From assembly GCF_004522235.1 (NCBI RefSeq), contig NZ_SDLT01000006.1, positions 186,001 through 250,000 of the forward strand: a DNA stretch of 64,000 nt, given 5' to 3'. The DNA comes from Amycolatopsis nivea (GTDB lineage: Bacteria > Actinomycetota > Actinomycetes > Mycobacteriales > Pseudonocardiaceae). The translations under genes and the position numbers were made by a program. The notes under the pieces are model-generated. The model ran no database searches, was not told where the DNA came from, and saw only the letters and a list, made by a program, of their open reading frames with translations. The first letter of the stretch is position 1; each line of letters opens with the position of its first letter. Positions 59,758-64,000 of this stretch are shown piece by piece.

Positions 59758-59862
59758 AGGTCAGGCCCCGGTCCAGGTACCGACGGATCGGTTGGCACCG
59801 CACAGCAGCGTGCACACGCTGGACCGGCCACAACGCCCGCGTTCTCTCGGCACCAAACCTGG

Positions 59863-60336
59863 TTAGGTGTGCGTGAACCGCACGACGGCCTTCGATCCCT
59901 CGAGCGCGACCACCTCGAACGACAGCTTGTTGATGCTGGACGCCCCACCCTGGTTCGGGGTCTGGCCCATCGCCGACACCACCATCCCGGACGGCGAAAC
60001 GGACTGAAAGTCGACCCCTGCGGACGAGACCGCGGTGATGTCCAGCGAACTCATCCCGAGACTCCTGTTGAAGCGGATGGTCACCGGCCCGGTCACGAGG
60101 ATCTCGCAGTCGCCGTCGGCGCAGGCGCGCAGGTTGGTCCCGTCCGCCGCTGTGGGGAACGGCGCTTTACTGGTCGTGGGCGCGGCGCTGCTCGATGCCG
60201 CGGTCGCGCTGGTACTCGCCGGGGCCGGAGACGACGGCGGCGTAGTCGTCGATGCGGTCGGCGAACCGCCGCACGCGGAGACGGCCCCGGCGACCGTGAG
60301 TGTCGTGAGGACCGTCCTGGCCATCAGGTATCGCAT
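59863..60336 (-). CDS. putative lipoprotein
   Basis: A 157-residue secreted lipoprotein. The N-terminal signal ends in a lipobox VSAC (modified Cys22). A Ser/Thr/Ala/Pro-rich tether (about 25-60) follows, then a small domain with a probable disulphide (RACADGDCEILV) and beta-strand pattern (VTIRFNR, LDITAVSSAGVDFQSVS, LSFEVVALEGSKAVVRF). Function unknown. The start appears leaderless: TAGCGT (complement of 60343-60348) ends six bases upstream. Confidence 0.8.
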   Translation of the reverse strand: MRYLMARTVLTTLTVAGAVSACGGSPTASTTTPPSSPAPASTSATAASSSAAPTTSKAPFPTAADGTNLRACADGDCEILVTGPVTIRFNRSLGMSSLDITAVSSAGVDFQSVSPSGMVVSAMGQTPNQGGASSINKLSFEVVALEGSKAVVRFTHT

Positions 60337-60350
60337 GCGGGAACGCTAGG

Positions 60351-60384
60351 CCGGGTGTTCCGGGACCGGTCCCGGAACACCCGG
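60351..60384. terminator. 34-bp perfect palindrome after the permease gene
   Basis: CCGGGTGTTCCGGGACC followed directly by its complement, with no spacer, in the 78-base gap between the permease stop and the lipoprotein start (both minus strand). It probably terminates the permease transcript. Being close to the -35 region of the lipoprotein promoter, it could also be an operator. Confidence 0.7.
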
Positions 60385-60414
60385 AGCCGCCCCGAAAACC
60401 GCCGTGGCGGCGCG

Positions 60415-61554
60415 TCATCGCCCGTCGGCGGGCCCGTTCATCATGCGCAGCATGCCCAGTCCGCCGGTGCGGACGAACCGCACGACGAGCAGCGCGGCCA
60501 CCGCGAGGAAGGCGATGTTCAGCCAGGTGGTGTAGTTCCACGAGACGCCCGCGGCCGCCACGATCGCCTGCCGCTGCCCGGGAATCAGCCCGGCGGCCCC
60601 GAAAATCAGCTCGACGAGATAACCCGCGCCGACCATCGCGGCGTAGAACGTGGCCAGCAGGACGAGCGTCATCCGGACGCCGTAGTACTTCCGGTAGATG
60701 TTCAGGATCGGCAGGATCAGCAGATCGGCGAAGAGGAACGAGACGACCCCGCCGAAGCTGATGCCGCCGTTCCACAGCACCGCCGCCAGCGGGACGTTCC
60801 CGATCGAGCACACGAACGACAGGATCGCGACGACCGGCCCGATCAGCGGCCCCCACACCGCCGAGACGACCGGGTCGCCGGAGAAGAAGAACGCCCGCCA
60901 GAACGCGTCCGGCACCCACGCGCCGATCGCGCCCGCGATCAGCAAGCCGATCAGCAGGTCGCGCAGGATCGCCGCCCACTCCATCACGAAAACCTGCGCC
61001 ACCGCGGTGAATCCTTGCGGGGAAAGCAGTCTCGCCGCCGCCGAGCCCTCCGCCTGGACCGACATGTCCATCGCGGCGTGGCCTTCCATCGAACCGGCCA
61101 GCCCGCGCTCCGCCTGGTCCCGGGCCCGGTCGATCAGCTTCTTCCGGACGAACAGCCGGAACAGCACCGCGAGCAGCACGATCATGATCGGCCCGCCGAC
61201 GAACTCCGCAGCGGTGAACTGCCAGCCCATCAGCAACGCCAGGATCACCCCGAGCTCGACCACCAGATTCGTGGAGCCGATCTCGAACGCCATCGCCGCG
61301 GTGAAGTCAGCGCCCTTGCGAAACAGCGAACGGGCCAGCGCGACCGCGGCGTAGGAACACGACGAGGACGCCGCGCCGAGCAACGACGACACCGCCAGCG
61401 TCCGCGGCCGCCGGTCGCCCATCAACCGCACGATCGTGGATCTGCGCACCACCGCCTGCACCACCGCGGACAGCAGGAAACCCAGGATCAGGGCCCAGAG
61501 AATCTCCCAGGCCATCGACCCCGCGAAAGCCAGCGCACGCCAGATCGCGTCCAT
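60415..61554 (-). CDS. ArsP/DUF318-type permease
   Basis: A 379-residue membrane protein with about eight to ten helices and the conserved cysteine motifs of the permease (UPF0718/ArsP) family, GAASSSCSYAAVA and SFVCSIGNVPLAA. ArsP members export trivalent organoarsenicals; many homologues have unknown substrates. No arsR or other arsenic gene is adjacent. Start appears leaderless: TAGGCT (complement of 61561-61566) ends six bases upstream. The 222 bases upstream (61555-61776) show nothing else. Confidence 0.85.
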   Translation of the reverse strand: MDAIWRALAFAGSMAWEILWALILGFLLSAVVQAVVRRSTIVRLMGDRRPRTLAVSSLLGAASSSCSYAAVALARSLFRKGADFTAAMAFEIGSTNLVVELGVILALLMGWQFTAAEFVGGPIMIVLLAVLFRLFVRKKLIDRARDQAERGLAGSMEGHAAMDMSVQAEGSAAARLLSPQGFTAVAQVFVMEWAAILRDLLIGLLIAGAIGAWVPDAFWRAFFFSGDPVVSAVWGPLIGPVVAILSFVCSIGNVPLAAVLWNGGISFGGVVSFLFADLLILPILNIYRKYYGVRMTLVLLATFYAAMVGAGYLVELIFGAAGLIPGQRQAIVAAAGVSWNYTTWLNIAFLAVAALLVVRFVRTGGLGMLRMMNGPADGR

Positions 61555-61776
61555 CGCCCGAGCCTAAGCTCCGCCGGACTGTCCGGCATCGCGTCGGCAA
61601 GCACAGGCGAATCCGGCCGAACCCAGCTCCCACGACGATCATGGTGCCGGTGGGCAGTTCCCGCGAAGCGAAATGGGCACAGCCGGTCCGGACTTAGCGC
61701 CTGTTTCCGACTCGGCCGCCGCGGCACCGGTCGCATGCACGCCGCCAAACTGTCCACAATGGAGCGACCTGCGCGG

Positions 61777-62982
61777 CTACCGGACTGGGGAGCCAGCAGC
61801 GTCCGGTGCCGACGCGAGGGCGCGAACGACCGCGGTTTGCTTGCCCGACAAAAACTTGACGAGGAACCGGTTCAGTACCGGGAGCCGGAAGAGCCGCAAC
61901 GCGGCGCGGCGGGCCAGCAGTTCCGCCCGCGATCTCGGCAGGAACCACCGTGCGCTCTTGAGGGCGGCTGCCTGTTTGTCGGCGACGACCGGACGCCACA
62001 GCCGCTCGTAGTTTTCCAGCGCATCCGGCACGGTAGCGGCGCGAGCCACTTGCTCGGCGAGCACGTACGCTCCGCCGATTCCCAGCGAGGCGCCCATTCC
62101 CGCGAGCAGCGAGACCGCGTAACCCGCGTCGCCGACCAGGACGACACGGCCGCTGCTCCACCGCGGCATCACGATCTGCGCCACCTGGTCGTAGTAGACC
62201 TCGTCGTTCGGCGGACAGGCGGCGAGAACGCGCGGCGCGACCCAGCCGAGCCGCCGGTACTCACGGCGAAGCGCGGCGACCCGGTCCTCGGGCAGCGTCG
62301 GGTCCGTCGCACGGTGGACGGCGAAAACGGCGACCCGGCCGTCCCGGAGCCCGTAGCAGCCGAGCTCGGCGCCGATGCTGTCGGAGAGGCAGAACCGGTC
62401 GCGTACCAGCGCCTGTACCTCCGGGTCCTCGAACGTGTAAGCCGCGGTGTGGAAGCCGAGGTACTTGAGAAAACTAGTCTCCGGGCCGAACACCAGCTCG
62501 CGGACGGTCGAATGCACCCCGTCGGCGCCGACCAGCAGATCCGCCTCGGATGAGGCCCCGTCGGCCGTGTCGACGCGGACGCTCCCCGCTCCGTCCGAGA
62601 CGCCGACGACCTCGGCGCCGAATCGGAGTTCGACGTCTTCGGGCAGGCTTTCCCGCAGGGCCGACTCGAGATCCGGCCGCATGATGCTCAGGAGCCGTCC
62701 GCCGACGGGCTTGGCGAACGCGTCGTACCGGATCACGGCGCGCTGCCGGCCGGATTCGTCGTAGTAGCCCGCCTCCTCGACGTCGTAGCCGAGTTCGCGC
62801 AGCCGAGGGAGAACGCCCATCGCTTCCACCGCGTCGTACCCGGGTCCCATGAAGTCGATCATGTAGCCCTGCGCGCGCGGGGCCGGTGCGCGTTCCAGCA
62901 CCACGACCTCCCAGCCGCGCCGCGCCAGGCACTGCGCCGCGGCCAGGCCCGCGATTCCCGCGCCGCACACGACGGCCTTCAC
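61777..62982 (-). CDS. FAD-dependent monooxygenase
   Basis: A 401-residue group A flavin monooxygenase: CGAGIAGLAAAQCLARRGWEV (FAD fold), LVGADGVHSTVRELVFG (DG motif) and VVLVGDAGYAVSLLAGMGASLGIGGAYVL (second FAD motif). It resembles enzymes that hydroxylate polyketide or tetracycline-like aromatics. GTG start overlapping the stop of the Ddn-like gene (GTGA), so it is translationally coupled. The operon continues upstream to a TetR gene. Confidence 0.87.
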   Translation of the reverse strand: MKAVVCGAGIAGLAAAQCLARRGWEVVVLERAPAPRAQGYMIDFMGPGYDAVEAMGVLPRLRELGYDVEEAGYYDESGRQRAVIRYDAFAKPVGGRLLSIMRPDLESALRESLPEDVELRFGAEVVGVSDGAGSVRVDTADGASSEADLLVGADGVHSTVRELVFGPETSFLKYLGFHTAAYTFEDPEVQALVRDRFCLSDSIGAELGCYGLRDGRVAVFAVHRATDPTLPEDRVAALRREYRRLGWVAPRVLAACPPNDEVYYDQVAQIVMPRWSSGRVVLVGDAGYAVSLLAGMGASLGIGGAYVLAEQVARAATVPDALENYERLWRPVVADKQAAALKSARWFLPRSRAELLARRAALRLFRLPVLNRFLVKFLSGKQTAVVRALASAPDAAGSPVR

Positions 62983-63479
62983 GATCCCGCCCCGTCCAGG
63001 CGCAGTTCGACCATCGGCAACTCGGTGTCGCGTTCGCTGATCGCCGTGCCGAGAGTGTTCTCCAGAATCGTCTTGAACTTGCGCCACGCCCGCGGATGCT
63101 TGCGCACATAGACCGCCAGCGCGGCGTCCGCCTCCTTGGTGGACAGTTTCCGCGCAGTCGCCGGAGACAGGCCGCGCGCACCGCTGGCCACCCGCACCCG
63201 CGGCTCGGCGAGAAGGTTGCGATACCACTGCGCCCGGTCGCCGAAACCGGACGCCACCACGTACGTGTCGTGATCCGGGTGCCCGATGACCTCCAGCACG
63301 ACGTAACGCCGGGCTCCGGACTTGCGGCCGACGTGCTCGAGCAGCAGCATCCGCGAGCCGAAAAGGAAACCGAGCCGGGCGCGGTAGAGCCAGATCGGAG
63401 CGCGCATCAACCGCCGGTTGCGCAGCAGCCGGGCGCCCGCGCGGCCAACGGCGCCTGAAGACGGGGTGGCATTGGTCAT
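62979..63479 (-). CDS. Ddn-like deazaflavin (F420)-dependent nitroreductase family protein
   Basis: A 166-residue protein of the deazaflavin-dependent nitroreductase/FDOR group (PF04075). It has the features LLEHVGRKSGARRYVVLEVIGHPDHDTYVVASGFGDRAQWYRNLLAEPRV. The N-terminal MRAPIWLYRARLGFLFGSRM segment is membrane-facing as in Ddn. Uses F420H2 to reduce quinones or nitro compounds. The ATG at 63479 has a GAGG site. Coupled to the flavin monooxygenase downstream. Confidence 0.88.
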   Translation of the reverse strand: MTNATPSSGAVGRAGARLLRNRRLMRAPIWLYRARLGFLFGSRMLLLEHVGRKSGARRYVVLEVIGHPDHDTYVVASGFGDRAQWYRNLLAEPRVRVASGARGLSPATARKLSTKEADAALAVYVRKHPRAWRKFKTILENTLGTAISERDTELPMVELRLDGAGS

Positions 63480-63516
63480 CTGTCGACCTCGATTCACTGG
63501 TGATGGAAAGGGTTCG

Positions 63517-64000
63517 TCAGACCGAACCCCGCAGGCCGTCGCGGTACACGGCGAACACCTCGGTGCCCCAGCGGCGCATCCCGTCGGCCGACAGCGGGTC
63601 GACGCCGAGGACCTCGCGCAGCCGGTCGCGCAGGATCAGCACCGCGAGGTCGTTGACAAGCAGGAACGCCGCGCGCACGTCGGGATCCGAGCCGGTGTCC
63701 GCCATTCCGGCGCTCGCCATGGCCGCCAGCGTGTCCTGGCTCAGCGCGTAGAGCTTGCCGAACAACCCCGACGCCGCCGGCCCGCCGCCGAGCAGCAGCC
63801 ACCCGAGGTACCCGGGGACGGCCGAGCCCGCCGGAAGACCGCCGGACACCGCCTCGGCCAGACTCGGCACCGCCTCCGGATCGAACGGTCCGTCCCCGCG
63901 CGGGGCGACAGCCTCGGCGAGCATCGCCCCGAAAACCTGGACCACGTGCTCGTCGACCGCTTCCCGCAGTCCGTCCTTGGACCCGTAGTGCCGGATCACC
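63517..64000 (-). CDS. TetR family regulator, N-terminus beyond window edge
   Basis: The C-terminal part of a TetR protein. The visible start ...VIRHYGSKDGLREAVDEHVV is the end of the recognition helix and linker, so the first helix-turn-helix residues lie outside the window. A ligand domain of about 150 residues follows. It lies 37 bases upstream of the Ddn-like gene on the same strand and likely controls that operon. Confidence 0.83.
   Translation of the reverse strand, partial: VIRHYGSKDGLREAVDEHVVQVFGAMLAEAVAPRGDGPFDPEAVPSLAEAVSGGLPAGSAVPGYLGWLLLGGGPAASGLFGKLYALSQDTLAAMASAGMADTGSDPDVRAAFLLVNDLAVLILRDRLREVLGVDPLSADGMRRWGTEVFAVYRDGLRGSV

Overview
The window is a continuous piece of a high-GC actinobacterial chromosome. 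Third codon positions are almost all G or C, GTG and TTG starts are common, many regulators look leaderless, and mycothiol-type and deazaflavin-type enzymes are present. A perfect rifamycin-associated element in front of a rifampicin monooxygenase, together with the gene content, suggests Pseudonocardiaceae and most likely an Amycolatopsis-like organism. The genus is an inference. I see no rRNA, tRNA, CRISPR array, intact insertion sequence, prophage or PKS/NRPS genes. It reads as an accessory chromosomal arm made of small catabolic, detoxification and regulatory modules.

Region by region. 1-4.8 kb: an AidB-like flavoprotein, a methyltransferase, the RAE-controlled rifampicin monooxygenase (rox), and a secreted PE-PPE-type esterase. 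4.9-8.9 kb: a three-gene hydrolytic operon (FAH-family, cyclase-family and CocE/NonD hydrolases) divergent from its TetR across two matching operators. 8.9-10.4 kb: TetR plus SDR with two TetR boxes. 10.4-11.3 kb: a tandem repeat array growing out of the 3' end of a SWIM zinc-finger gene, which is coupled to a SNF2 helicase (11.3-14.4 kb). 14.5-18.8 kb: a TetR gene, then an ECF42-like module (sigma factor, alpha/beta hydrolase, DGPF protein, GyrI-like protein, DUF1772 protein) in which sigma and hydrolase share one uninterrupted reading frame. 18.9-24.8 kb: a probable pseudo-hydrolase, a second repeat array, an AraC regulator, a TetX-like monooxygenase/TetR pair, a SprT-like protein and a metallo-beta-lactamase-fold protein. 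24.8-30.7 kb: a tyrosine recombinase coupled to a TetR, a second TetX-like monooxygenase, a flavodoxin-like protein/LysR pair and a double GNAT protein.

31.2-35.3 kb looks like a patch of past insertion. It holds a decayed integrase, a 2.4-kb MerR/SnoaL/SDR segment bracketed by imperfect direct repeats, an AT-rich inverted repeat and a zinc-finger coiled-coil protein. 35.4-45.9 kb carries a DinB-family protein, an epoxide-hydrolase/TetR pair, a two-component system, several small unusual proteins, a VanY-like carboxypeptidase with its TetR, an amidase, LuxR-type and CGNR-type regulators and a GNAT protein. 45.9-52.3 kb is a five-gene minus-strand cluster opposite a MocR-type regulator. It encodes the two halves of the plant Tm-1 architecture as separate overlapping genes, a cupin, a frameshifted NCS2 permease and an SDR. 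52.3-59.8 kb is a probable acid-catabolism island: MFS transporter, acyl-CoA synthetase, enoyl-CoA hydratase, cytochrome P450, ferredoxin and two LysR regulators. It contains a fresh 221-bp tandem duplication. 59.9-64 kb ends with a lipoprotein, an ArsP-like permease and a TetR/Ddn-like/FAD-monooxygenase operon that runs off the window.

The common theme is one enzyme or short operon facing its own one-component regulator across clear palindromic operators. Many of these regulators lack a Shine-Dalgarno sequence but have a -10 box 6-8 bases before the start codon.
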